Made by a program: the position numbers and the translations under genes. A stretch of DNA of 64,000 bases from Halorubrum depositum (GTDB lineage Archaea > Halobacteriota > Halobacteria > Halobacteriales > Haloferacaceae): assembly GCF_007671725.1 (NCBI RefSeq), contig NZ_VCNM01000001.1:1240001-1304000 (forward strand). Reading direction: 5' to 3'. The notes beneath the pieces were generated by a model. The model was given only the letters and a program-made list of their open reading frames with translations. It did no database searches and was not told where the DNA came from. Positions 48,850 through 57,503 of this stretch are shown in pieces (within the stretch, counting starts at the first letter, position 1; every line of letters begins with the position of its first letter).

Positions 48850-50100
48850 GTGGTATCGTTCTCGTCGATCGCGGGAGCCGACTCGGGGATCGTCCGGGAG
48901 CGGCCCTTCCAGCTCCTGCTGCTCATCAACGTGCTCCCGCCGCTCGGCACCGCGCTCCTCTCGCCGGTGCTCGGCTCGCTCGTCGAGCCGCTGGGCGCGT
49001 CGACGGCGAACATCGGGCTCATGATGTCGGCGTTCACCGCGCCGTCGATCGTCGTCATCCCGATCGCGGGCGTGATCTCCGACCGGTACGGGCGGCGCCC
49101 GGTGCTGATCTTCGGACTCGTCTGGTTCGGGCTCACCGGGACCGCCATCGCCTTCGTCTCCACGTTCGCCGCGGCGCTCGCCCTCCGCGCGCTCCAGGGG
49201 ATCGGCTTCGCCGCGCTCACGCCGATCATCATCACCAGCCTCGGCGACCTGTACGCGGGGACGAAGGAGGCGACCGCACAGGGGCTCCGGTTCACCGGCT
49301 CGGGGCTCTCGCAGACGGCGTTCCCGCTGGCCGCGGGCGTCCTCGTCGGGATGGCGTGGCAGTACCCGTTCCTGCTGTACGCCGTCGCCTTCCCGATCGC
49401 GGCGGTCGTCTACCTGTACTTCGAGGAGCCGCTCGACGAGGCGGCCGACGAGGGGTCGGAGGCGGGGCTCCGGGCGCAGCTCGGCGACATGCGCGCGCTG
49501 GTCGCGCACCGCCGGGCGTGGACGATGGTCGTCGCGCGGGGGAGCGCGAACGTCGCGTGGTTCGGCTTCCTCACGTACAACTCGATCCTCGTCGTCAACG
49601 TCCTCGGCTACACGCCGGCGGAGGCGGGGGCGCTCGCGGCGCTCGCGAGCCTCACGTACGCGCTCGCGGCGACGCAGGCCGGCCGGATCGCCGACGTGTT
49701 CGACGACCGGCTCTACCCGCTCGTCGCCACGAACCTGTCGATGGGGGCCGGTCTCGCGCTGGCCTTCCTCGCCCCGTCGCTCCCGGTCGCCGCCGTCGGC
49801 GTCGCCTTCATGGGGATCGGGTTCGGGCTCGTGCTCTCCATCTACCGGAGCGTCATCACGACGCTCCCGCCCGCGGACCTGCGGGGCGGACTCGTCAGCC
49901 TCGGCGAGGGGAGCGGGCGCGCGGCGGCGACGGCGACTCCGGTGTTCATGGGCGTCGCCGTCGCGGTCGCGACCGGACCGCTCGGGTTCGAGACGGCGGT
50001 CCGCGCGGTCGGGGTCGGCACGGGCCTGCTCGGCGGGGGCGTCGGAATCGTCTGCCTCCTCCTGATGAGCGCGTCGCCGCCGATCCGGATGGGGGAGTAG
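48850..50100 (+). CDS. MFS transporter, GTG start
   Basis: A 416-residue MFS permease. I use GTG at 48850 because it lies at the leaderless position after a TATA-like box. The MFS motif is GVISDRYGRRPVLIFGLVW and about 12 helices are present. The start is a short cytoplasmic stretch (SFSSIAGADSGIVRERPFQL). It resembles efflux or organic-acid carriers. It is divergent from the IclR gene and likely under its control. It stands just before the 2-hydroxyacid dehydrogenase. Confidence 0.82.
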   Translation: MVSFSSIAGADSGIVRERPFQLLLLINVLPPLGTALLSPVLGSLVEPLGASTANIGLMMSAFTAPSIVVIPIAGVISDRYGRRPVLIFGLVWFGLTGTAIAFVSTFAAALALRALQGIGFAALTPIIITSLGDLYAGTKEATAQGLRFTGSGLSQTAFPLAAGVLVGMAWQYPFLLYAVAFPIAAVVYLYFEEPLDEAADEGSEAGLRAQLGDMRALVAHRRAWTMVVARGSANVAWFGFLTYNSILVVNVLGYTPAEAGALAALASLTYALAATQAGRIADVFDDRLYPLVATNLSMGAGLALAFLAPSLPVAAVGVAFMGIGFGLVLSIYRSVITTLPPADLRGGLVSLGEGSGRAAATATPVFMGVAVAVATGPLGFETAVRAVGVGTGLLGGGVGIVCLLLMSASPPIRMGE

Positions 50101-50188
50101 CGCTCGGAGGCGACCCCGCGGCGTCGACCCGCGACCCCGACCACCGGCACCCACGGGTACTTTATCGGCCGACCGCGACGCGTGGACC

Positions 50189-51148
50189 ATGTCCACCATC
50201 GACGTCGCGGTGCTCGACGACGACGCGCACGGGATCCCGGCGGCCGACTACGCGGAGATACTCGACCGCCGCCTCCCGGACCGCGAGGTGCGGCTCGCGG
50301 CCACGCCCGACGAGCACGACCGCTACCTGCGGGAGGCGACGGTGATCGCCGGGAAGTACATCGACGCCGAGGAGGTGGCGGCCGCCGAGAACCTGCGGCT
50401 GTTCGCGTGCAACGCCGCCGGCGTCGACCACCTCCCGCTGGACGCGCTCGCCGAGCGCGGCGTCGCGGTGACGAACGCCTCCGGGGTCCACGGGCCGTGC
50501 ATCGCCGAACACGTGCTCGGCTCGGTGCTGACGTTCGCGCGGCGGCTCGACGAGGGGCGCCGCCGCCAGCGGCGCCGAGAGTGGCGCCGCTTCCAGTCGT
50601 TCACCGAGCTCGCCGGCAGCACCGTGACCGTCGTCGGCCTCGGCTCTATCGGCGAGGCCGTGGTCGAGCGGTTCCGCGGGTTCGACGTCGACACGATCGG
50701 GGTCCGCCACACCGTCGCGAAGGGCGGCCCGACCGACGAGGTGGTCGGGTACGACGACCTCGCCGACGTGCTGCCGGGGACGGACGTGCTCGTCCTCGCG
50801 TGTCCCCTCACCGAGACGACCGAGGGGCTGGTCGGCGAGGCCGAGCTCGCCGCGCTGCCGACGGACGCGATCGTCGTCAACGTCGCGCGCGGCGGCGTGA
50901 TCGACACGTCGGCTCTCGTGGACGCGCTCCGGGCGAACGCGCTCCACGGCGCCGCGCTCGACGTCACCGACCCCGAGCCGCTCCCGAGCGACCACGACCT
51001 GTGGGGGTTCGAGAACGTCTTCCTGACCCCGCACGTCGCGGGCCACACGCCGAAGTACTGGGAGCGGTGCGCCGACATCGTCGTCGAGAACCTCGAACGG
51101 GTCGGCGAGACCGGCGAGTACGAGGGGCTGAGGAATCAGGTCGCGTAG
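50189..51148 (+). CDS. D-2-hydroxyacid dehydrogenase
   Basis: A 319-residue NAD(P)-dependent enzyme. The nucleotide motif is VVGLGSIGEAVVERF, the catalytic Arg is in VNVARGGVIDT, the Glu in DVTDPEPLP and the His in TPHVAGHT. It reduces a 2-keto acid such as glyoxylate or hydroxypyruvate, or oxidises the D-hydroxyacid. A TTTATCG box lies about 25 nt before the ATG. Placed between the MFS gene and the catabolic cluster, it could handle the hydroxyacid released by the pathway. Confidence 0.88.
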   Translation: MSTIDVAVLDDDAHGIPAADYAEILDRRLPDREVRLAATPDEHDRYLREATVIAGKYIDAEEVAAAENLRLFACNAAGVDHLPLDALAERGVAVTNASGVHGPCIAEHVLGSVLTFARRLDEGRRRQRRREWRRFQSFTELAGSTVTVVGLGSIGEAVVERFRGFDVDTIGVRHTVAKGGPTDEVVGYDDLADVLPGTDVLVLACPLTETTEGLVGEAELAALPTDAIVVNVARGGVIDTSALVDALRANALHGAALDVTDPEPLPSDHDLWGFENVFLTPHVAGHTPKYWERCADIVVENLERVGETGEYEGLRNQVA

Positions 51149-51188
51149 GCGAGAGAGCGGCCGAATCGGGGGAGAGCGGGAGAGAGCG

Positions 51189-52349
51189 TTACTGGTACGC
51201 CTGCATCCCGGTGAGGTCCTCGCCGAGGATCAGCGTGTGGATGTCGTGGGTGCCCTCGTAGGTGTACACCGTCTCCATGTTCGTCATGTGGCGCATCGGC
51301 GAGTAGTCGGCGGTGATCCCGTTGCCGCCGAGCATCTCGCGGGCGATCCGCGACTGGTCGCGGGCGGTCCGGACGTTGTTGCGCTTGGCCATCGAGACGT
51401 GCTGCGGCCGCATCTCGCCCGCCTCCTTGAGGTCCGCGAGCCGGTGGGCGAGCAGCTGCGCGAGCGTGATCTGCGTCGCCATCTCCGCGAGCTTCTGCTG
51501 TTGCATCTGGAAGCCGCCGATCGGCTTGCCGAACTGCTCGCGGTCGGTGGCGTACTGCCGAGCGACCTCGAAGCAGTCCTGCGCGGCGCCGACCGCGCCC
51601 CACGCGATGCCGTAGCGGGCCTGCGTCAGACAGGACAGCGGCCCCTTCATCCCCGTCACCTCGGGGAGGACGTTCTCGGCGGGAACGTGCACGTCCTGGA
51701 GACTGATCTCGCCCGTGATCGACGCGCGCAGGCTGAGCTTCTCGTCGATCTTGTTGGTGGTGACGCCGTCGCGGTCGGTCTCGACGAGGAAGCCGCGGAC
51801 GGGGGTGCCGTCCTCGGTGTGGTCCTTCGCCCAGACGACGGCGACGTCCGAGATCGGGGAGTTCGTGATCCACGTCTTCGAGCCGTTCAAGACGTAATCG
51901 TCACCGTCGGCCTCGGCGCGCGTCTCCATCGCGGAGGGGTTCGAGCCGTGCTCCGGCTCCGTGAGTCCGAAGCAGCCGACCGCCTCGCCGGTGCCGAGCT
52001 TCGGCAGCCACTCCTCCTTCTGCTCGTCGCTGCCGAACGCGTGGATCGGGTACATCACCAGCGCGCCCTGCACGCTCGCCATCGAGCGGAGCCCGGAGTC
52101 GCACGCCTCCAGCTCGCGCATCAGCAGGCCGTACGCCGTCTCGCTGACGCCCGGCAGGCCGTACCCCTCCAGGTTCGGCGCGTAGAATCCCATCTCGCCC
52201 ATCTTCGGGATGAGCTCTTCGGGGAACGTGCCGTCGATCCAGTGCTGGCCGATGTCGTCGACCTCGCCGTCGATGAACGACCGGGCGGAGTCGACGAGCA
52301 TCCGCTCCTCCTCGGACAGGGTCGACTCCATGTCGAAGTAATCGAGCAT
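51189..52349 (-). CDS. Glutaryl-CoA-dehydrogenase-like acyl-CoA dehydrogenase
   Basis: A 386-residue flavoprotein. It follows glutaryl-CoA dehydrogenases closely from memory: DSGLRSMASVQ holds the Arg that binds the distal carboxylate, CFGLTEPEHGSNPSAMETRA, the LNGSKTWITNSP loop, LSLRASITGEI, TQARYGIAWGAVGAAQ and the catalytic Glu in TYEGTHDIHTLILG. It would oxidise and decarboxylate glutaryl-CoA, or act on a similar dicarboxylyl-CoA. It has its own promoter (minus strand CTTATTTATCC at about 52370-52380) and a GATCGC/GCGATC inverted repeat at 52352-52365. Confidence 0.85.
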   Translation of the reverse strand: MLDYFDMESTLSEEERMLVDSARSFIDGEVDDIGQHWIDGTFPEELIPKMGEMGFYAPNLEGYGLPGVSETAYGLLMRELEACDSGLRSMASVQGALVMYPIHAFGSDEQKEEWLPKLGTGEAVGCFGLTEPEHGSNPSAMETRAEADGDDYVLNGSKTWITNSPISDVAVVWAKDHTEDGTPVRGFLVETDRDGVTTNKIDEKLSLRASITGEISLQDVHVPAENVLPEVTGMKGPLSCLTQARYGIAWGAVGAAQDCFEVARQYATDREQFGKPIGGFQMQQQKLAEMATQITLAQLLAHRLADLKEAGEMRPQHVSMAKRNNVRTARDQSRIAREMLGGNGITADYSPMRHMTNMETVYTYEGTHDIHTLILGEDLTGMQAYQ

Positions 52350-52473
52350 ACGATCGCTTGCGATCCCAAGGATAAATAAGTATACTCTCGGCGGCCGAGC
52401 GGTCGGGATCGGGCGTCGCCACGGGCGCCGAGGGGTGCCCGAGGTCGGCCCCGCGAAGGCGACCGAAACCGCC

Positions 52474-53691
52474 TCAGAACCCGTCGGTCCCCTCGAGGAG
52501 GTGCTCCTCGACGACGTCCATGTCCAGCTCGATCCCGAGGCCGGGCGTCTCGGGGACTTCGATGCGGCCGTCCTCGATCAGCGGCTCGTCGCGCGCCAGC
52601 AGGTCGTCCCACCAGTCGACCTCCAGCGCGTGGTACTCCAGGAGGTCGAAGTTCGGCGTGGCCGCGCCGAGGTGGACGCAGGCCATCGTCCCCACCGGGC
52701 TACAGACGTTGTGCGGGGACATCGGCATGTAGTTCTCCTCGGCGCGGTCGGCGATCCGCATCGTCTCCGTGAGGCCGCCGACCGTGGCCGGGTCCGGGGT
52801 GACGACGTCGACGCCGTGCTCGTAGATCAGGTCCGACAGCTCGAAGACGCGGAACCGGTTCTCGCCGGTCGCGACCGGCGTCCGGGTGGCCTTCGTCACC
52901 TCCTTCTGGGCCTCCATGTTCTCCGGCGGGATCAGGTCCTCTAACCACATCAGGTCGAACTCCTCTAACTCGTGGGCGAGCCGCTTCGCGCTCTCGACGG
53001 AGTAGTCCCAGTGGCAGTCGAACGCGAGGTCGACGTCGTAGCCGATCTCCTCGCGCACGGCCGCGACGATCTCCTTTTTCTCCCGGATCGCCGCGTTCGT
53101 CAGGCGCCCGTTGTACGGGTCGTTCTCGTTGTCCGCGGGGAGGTCGAGGTCGAACTTCAGCGCCTCGAACCCCATGTCGGTGACGCGGGCGGCCTCGGCG
53201 GCGTACGCCTCCGGGGAGTACGCCTCGGCCTCGGCGTAGGCGGTGGCGCCGTCCTCCACCGCGTACGCCTCGCCGGCGTGGCAGTCGCAGTAGAGCCGGA
53301 CCTCGTCGCGGTACTTCGAGCCGAGCAGCTGGTAGACCGGGAGGCCGAGGATCTTCCCGGCGGCGTCCAGCAGCGCGATCTCGATGCCGGAGGCCGCGGT
53401 GACGACCTTCCCGGTCGTGCCGCCGTGGCCCGACATCTCCTGGAAGATGTACCGCACGAGGCGCTCGACGTCGAGCGGGTTCTCGCCGATGAGGAACCGG
53501 TTCGTGTACTCGACGAGCTCCGGGACGCCGCCGCCGCGGTACGACTCGCCGATGCCGGTGACGCCGGCGTCGGTCTCCACCTTGATCAGGTTCCACTCGA
53601 AGTTCCCCTCGACGACGCAGGCGTCGATGTTCGTGATCTGTACGTCTCGGTCCGGGTCGCGGGTGTCGATCTGGTCTGAGTAGTCTCGCAT
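52474..53691 (-). CDS. Enolase-superfamily sugar-acid dehydratase
   Basis: A 405-residue mandelate racemase/muconate lactonizing-type enzyme. The acidic metal ligands are seen in DLAFDCHWDYS, MWLEDLIPPENM and ATGENRFR. The basic residue is in ALKFDLD (instead of KxK), and an active-site His may be in MSPHNVCSPVG. N-terminal capping is typical. It probably dehydrates an aldonate (gluconate, galactonate, rhamnonate or a relative). It lies 28 nt after the other dehydratase, same strand, and 124 nt before the acyl-CoA dehydrogenase. Confidence 0.85.
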   Translation of the reverse strand: MRDYSDQIDTRDPDRDVQITNIDACVVEGNFEWNLIKVETDAGVTGIGESYRGGGVPELVEYTNRFLIGENPLDVERLVRYIFQEMSGHGGTTGKVVTAASGIEIALLDAAGKILGLPVYQLLGSKYRDEVRLYCDCHAGEAYAVEDGATAYAEAEAYSPEAYAAEAARVTDMGFEALKFDLDLPADNENDPYNGRLTNAAIREKKEIVAAVREEIGYDVDLAFDCHWDYSVESAKRLAHELEEFDLMWLEDLIPPENMEAQKEVTKATRTPVATGENRFRVFELSDLIYEHGVDVVTPDPATVGGLTETMRIADRAEENYMPMSPHNVCSPVGTMACVHLGAATPNFDLLEYHALEVDWWDDLLARDEPLIEDGRIEVPETPGLGIELDMDVVEEHLLEGTDGF

Positions 53692-53719
53692 GTGTGTGGT
53701 TGAATGGTATTCGTCGGGG

Positions 53720-54829
53720 TCAGTCGTCTCTGAACCGCTCCAGCGCGTCCTCGTCCAAGGGGACGCCGTGACCGGGGCGGTCCGGGAGGTCGATGGTGCC
53801 GTCGTCGCCGGGCTTCACGGGATCGGCGACGACGTCGTCGAACGCCTTCACATCCATGTCGCGGTAGAAGTACTCCACCCAGAGGCCGTTCTCGATGGCG
53901 CCGAGCAGGGAGGCGTGGATGTTCCAGTTGTAGTGGGGCGCGATCTGAATGTCGTACGCCGAGGCGTGGTTCGCGATCTTCAGCCACTCCGTCACCCCGC
54001 CGCAGACGGTGACGTCGGGCTGGAGGATCGTCGCCGCGCCCGTGTCGGCGAGCCGGGCGAAGTTGTGCCGCGTTCCCTCCAGCTCGCCGGTGGCGACGGG
54101 GTAGTCGATCCCGTCGTTCACCTCGGCCATCGTGTCGACGCGGTCGATCATCACGGGCTCCTCGATGAAGTACGGGTCGTACGGCTCGAACGCCCGGCAG
54201 TTGCGGAGCGCCTCCGTGCTGGACTCCCAGACGCCGTTGGCGTCGAGCAGGAGGGTTCGGTCGTCGCCGATCTCGTCTCGCACCGCGGCGACGCGCTCGG
54301 CCTCCTCTCCGGCCGAGAGGCGGCCGACCTTCATCTTCACGACGTCGTGGCCCTCGTCGAGGTAGCGCCGCATCTCGCCGCGGAGCGCCTCGTGACCCTT
54401 GTCGTCGCGGTAGTAGCCCCCGCTGGCGTACGACGGGACCGACTCGGAGTGGCCGCCCAGTAGCTTGTGGAGGGGCATGTCGGCGGCCTTCGCCTTCACG
54501 TCCCAGAGCGCGATGTCGACGGTGGAGATGGCGCGCAGGAAGAGGCCGGTCCGGCCGATCTGGACGTTGCCCTCGTACATCTCGTGCCACAGGCGCTCGG
54601 TGTCGCGGGGGTCCTCGCCGACGAGGATCGGTTCGAGCAGCGACTCGACCGCGTCGGCGATGAGGCCGGCGCCCTCGTACCCCAGCGAGTAGCCGACACC
54701 CTCGTGGCCGGTGTCCGTCCGCACGTACGTGATCGCGTGGTCCCGATAGGTGAGCGTCCGGTTGGAGAAGGAGACGGGCGACTCCAGCGGCAGCTTGATC
54801 GGGAACGACTCGACTTCGGTTATCTGCAT
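53720..54829 (-). CDS. Mandelate racemase/muconate lactonizing-type enzyme
   Basis: A 369-residue enolase-superfamily enzyme starting at the ATG at 54829 (MQITEVESFPIKLPLESPVS). The base KxK is in DVVKMKVGRLS, metal ligands are in LLLDANGVW, YFIEEPV and ATGELEGTRH, and a further His is in PHYNWNIHAS. The first gene of a two-gene operon, divergent from the LarA-family gene by 114 nt. It is a dehydratase or racemase for a sugar acid; the substrate cannot be read from the sequence. Confidence 0.85.
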   Translation of the reverse strand: MQITEVESFPIKLPLESPVSFSNRTLTYRDHAITYVRTDTGHEGVGYSLGYEGAGLIADAVESLLEPILVGEDPRDTERLWHEMYEGNVQIGRTGLFLRAISTVDIALWDVKAKAADMPLHKLLGGHSESVPSYASGGYYRDDKGHEALRGEMRRYLDEGHDVVKMKVGRLSAGEEAERVAAVRDEIGDDRTLLLDANGVWESSTEALRNCRAFEPYDPYFIEEPVMIDRVDTMAEVNDGIDYPVATGELEGTRHNFARLADTGAATILQPDVTVCGGVTEWLKIANHASAYDIQIAPHYNWNIHASLLGAIENGLWVEYFYRDMDVKAFDDVVADPVKPGDDGTIDLPDRPGHGVPLDEDALERFRDD

Positions 54830-54943
54830 ACGTGCAGCGGCGTCACACGGGTACAAGTAGACCCCCGTATCGGCAACACTCTCAGCCGCGGCGGTCGTGA
54901 CCGCTCACCCGCAGCTTTTGTATCGGGGCCGCGAGGGCCCCAC

Positions 54944-56269
54944 ATGGAGTTCCCCGACCGATCCGACGTGGACGGGCTCATCGACCCGCAGCCGCTCCCG
55001 GGGTTCGCGCGGGTGCGGTACGAGCCGGAGACCGACCGCCTCGACGACCCCGTCGGGGCGGCGCGCGAGGCGCTCGACGACCTCGACCTCGACCTCGACG
55101 GCCTTCCCGCGGGCGCGACCGTGGCCGTCGGGGTCGGCAGCCGCGGGATCGACCGCATCGACGAGGTCGCCGCGGCGGTCGTCGACCGGCTCACCGAGCG
55201 CGGTCTCGACCCCGTGGTGGTGCCGGCGATGGGCAGTCACGGCGGCGCGACCCCCGAGGGGCAACGCGAGGTGCTGGAAGCGCTCGGGGTCACCGAGGAG
55301 ACGGTCGGCGCCCCGATCGACGCCCGAATGGCAGCCGAGGAGCTGGCGACGGTGACCGTGGGCGACGCCGACCTCCCCGTGTACTTCTCGGAGGCGGCGC
55401 TCGCGGCCGACGCCGTCCTCGTCGTGAACCGCGTGAAGGCGCACACCAACTTCACCGGACCCGTCGAGAGCGGGCTCGCGAAGATGACCGTCGTCGGGCT
55501 GGGCAAGCAGCGCGGCGCGAAGTCGTTCCACTCGACGGCGATCGCCGAGGGGTACGTCGAGGCGCTGACGGCCGCGCTCGACGTCATCGAGCGCGAGACG
55601 CCGCTCCTCGGCGGGATCGCGCTCGTCGAGAACTTCGAGGAGGAGGTCGGGCACCTGGAGGCCGTCCCCGCGGGCTCGTTCATCGACCGCGAGCCGGAGC
55701 TGCTGGAGCGCGCGTACGAGGAGATGCCGACGCTCCCGATCGACGACGTCGACCTCCTCGTCGTCGACGAGATCGGCAAGGAGATCTCCGGCGCCGGGAT
55801 GGACACGAACGTCATCGGTCGCTACCGCGTCCTCAACGCGCCCGACCCGGAGACGCCCGACGTCGACCTCATCTACGTGCGGGGGTTGACCGAGGCGACG
55901 AAGGGGAACGGCAACGGGATCGGGCTCGCGGACCTCACTCGGCGGAGCGCGGTCGACCAGCTGGACCTGAAGAAGACGTACGCGAACGCGCTCACCAGCG
56001 GGTCGCTCGCGAAGTCGAAGCTCCCCGTGGTGGCGCCGGACGACGAGTTCGCGCTCCGGACCGCGCTGGCGGCGCTCGGCGGCTACGACCCCGAGACCGT
56101 CCGCATCGTCTGGATCCGGAACACGCAGGACCTCGGGGAGCTCCGCGTCTCCGACGCCGGCGTCGACGACCTCCCCGCGGCGGCGACGGTGGTCGGCCGG
56201 GAGACGGTCGGGTTCGAGGACGGGACGGCGGGGTTCGAGGCCTCGGCCGACGACGGCTCGGGCGCGTAG
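54944..56269 (+). CDS. LarA-like (lactate racemase domain) protein
   Basis: A 441-residue protein with the lactate-racemase N-terminal domain. The family motif is VVVPAMGSHGGATPEGQREV, and further conserved stretches are NRVKAHTNFTGPVESGLAKM and VVGLGKQRGAKSFHST. Known LarA enzymes use a nickel-pincer nucleotide and interconvert 2-hydroxyacids, including sugar acids in some subgroups; the genes that build the cofactor (larB, larC, larE) are not in this window. The ATG at 54944 starts a catabolic operon running to 58325 or further. Confidence 0.75.
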   Translation: MEFPDRSDVDGLIDPQPLPGFARVRYEPETDRLDDPVGAAREALDDLDLDLDGLPAGATVAVGVGSRGIDRIDEVAAAVVDRLTERGLDPVVVPAMGSHGGATPEGQREVLEALGVTEETVGAPIDARMAAEELATVTVGDADLPVYFSEAALAADAVLVVNRVKAHTNFTGPVESGLAKMTVVGLGKQRGAKSFHSTAIAEGYVEALTAALDVIERETPLLGGIALVENFEEEVGHLEAVPAGSFIDREPELLERAYEEMPTLPIDDVDLLVVDEIGKEISGAGMDTNVIGRYRVLNAPDPETPDVDLIYVRGLTEATKGNGNGIGLADLTRRSAVDQLDLKKTYANALTSGSLAKSKLPVVAPDDEFALRTALAALGGYDPETVRIVWIRNTQDLGELRVSDAGVDDLPAAATVVGRETVGFEDGTAGFEASADDGSGA

Positions 56270-56331
56270 GGCGGTCCCGGCCCCTTGCCTCTAGGGAAAC
56301 GTTTTCACGCCGCACTCGGGATGAGTGAGAC

Positions 56332-57120
56332 ATGGACCTACAGATCGACGGGAACGCGGCCCTCGTCACGGCGTCGTCCAGCGGACTCGGCAAGGCATCG
56401 GCGAAGGCGTTGGCCCGCGAGGGCGTCGACGTCGTCATCAACGGCCGCGACGAGGAGCGACTGGCGGCCGCGAAAGAGGAGGTCGAGGCGGTCGCGACCG
56501 GCGAGGTCGTCGCGCAGCCGGCCGACCTGACCGACGCCGACGAGGTGGCGGCCCTGGTGGAGACCACGGTCGACGAGTTCGGCACGATCGACCACCTCGT
56601 GACGAGCGCGGGCGGCCCGCCGTCGGGCGCCTTCCTCGACACCGACGACGAGGACTGGCAGCACGCCTACGACCTGCTCGTGATGAGCGTCGTCCGGCTG
56701 GCGCGGGAGTCGTACCCGCACCTCAAGGAGGGCGACGGCGGCACCATCGTCAACATCACCTCCCGGAGCGTGAAGGAGGCCATCGATAGCCTCGTGCTGT
56801 CGAACTCCGTCCGGATGAGCGTCATCGGGTTAGAGAAGACGCTCTCGAAGGAGTTCGCGCCGGAGGTACGCGCGAACGCCGTCCTCCCCGGCCCTCACGA
56901 GACGAGCCGCATCCGCGACCTCGTCGAGGCCGCCGTCGAGCGCGGCGACTACGACTCCTACGAGGAGGGGCTCGACGACTGGGCGGGGAACCCGCTGGAG
57001 CGCATCGGCGACCCGATGGAGCTCGGCAACACCGTCGCGTTCCTCTCGTCGCCGAAGTCCGGCTACGTCAACGGCACCGCGCTCCCGATCGACGGCGGCT
57101 CGACCGGGGCGAACCTATGA
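56332..57120 (+). CDS. Atypical SDR dehydrogenase
   Basis: A 262-residue short-chain dehydrogenase fold. The nucleotide motif is VTASSSGLGKASAKALA, the structural NAG is replaced (TSAGGPPSG), and the C-terminal part ends in GTALPIDGGSTG. The catalytic YxxxK is absent: the equivalent stretch is SNSVR before VIGLEKTLSKEF, so Tyr is Ser and Lys is Arg. It overlaps the cupin gene by 4 nt. In related diketo-hydrolase pathways an SDR oxidises the 2-keto-3-deoxy acid; the altered active site leaves its reaction open. Confidence 0.8.
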   Translation: MDLQIDGNAALVTASSSGLGKASAKALAREGVDVVINGRDEERLAAAKEEVEAVATGEVVAQPADLTDADEVAALVETTVDEFGTIDHLVTSAGGPPSGAFLDTDDEDWQHAYDLLVMSVVRLARESYPHLKEGDGGTIVNITSRSVKEAIDSLVLSNSVRMSVIGLEKTLSKEFAPEVRANAVLPGPHETSRIRDLVEAAVERGDYDSYEEGLDDWAGNPLERIGDPMELGNTVAFLSSPKSGYVNGTALPIDGGSTGANL

Positions 57121-57464
57121 GACCGGTCGCGTTCGACGAGGCGGAGACGTACGAGCCCGAGAAGGGGTGGCGGCGCGTGTCGATGGCCGGCAGCGACCAG
57201 TTCTCCTTCGAGTGGTTCGAGAAGCCGCCGGGACACAGCTCGCCGATGCACGACCACGAGAACGAGCAGGTCTGCCTCTGCTTGGAGGGCGAGCTCACGG
57301 TCGCCACCGAGGACGACGAAGTGACGCTCCAGAAGAACGACTCCGTCTTGCTGGAGTCCAACGAGGCCCACAGAGTGGAGAACACCGGCGACGAGCGCGC
57401 GGTCGGCCTCGACGTGTTCGCGCCCGGGCGCTCGTTCGACTTCTGGACGGACCGCGAGGAGTGA
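57117..57464 (+). CDS. Single-domain cupin
   Basis: A 115-residue cupin. The metal-binding motif is PGHSSPMHDHENEQVCLCLEGELTV (residues about 39-63, H-x-H and Glu) and the second motif contributes a His in ESNEAHRVENTG. Small cupins like this act as isomerases or as lyases on sugar acids, or have a structural role. It overlaps the SDR stop (ATGA) and precedes the FAH-family gene by 39 nt, so all three are probably one operon. Confidence 0.85.
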   Translation: MRPVAFDEAETYEPEKGWRRVSMAGSDQFSFEWFEKPPGHSSPMHDHENEQVCLCLEGELTVATEDDEVTLQKNDSVLLESNEAHRVENTGDERAVGLDVFAPGRSFDFWTDREE

Positions 57465-57503
57465 GATGAACGGAGCGAACGCGCGAAACGGGGCGGTCTC
57501 CGG

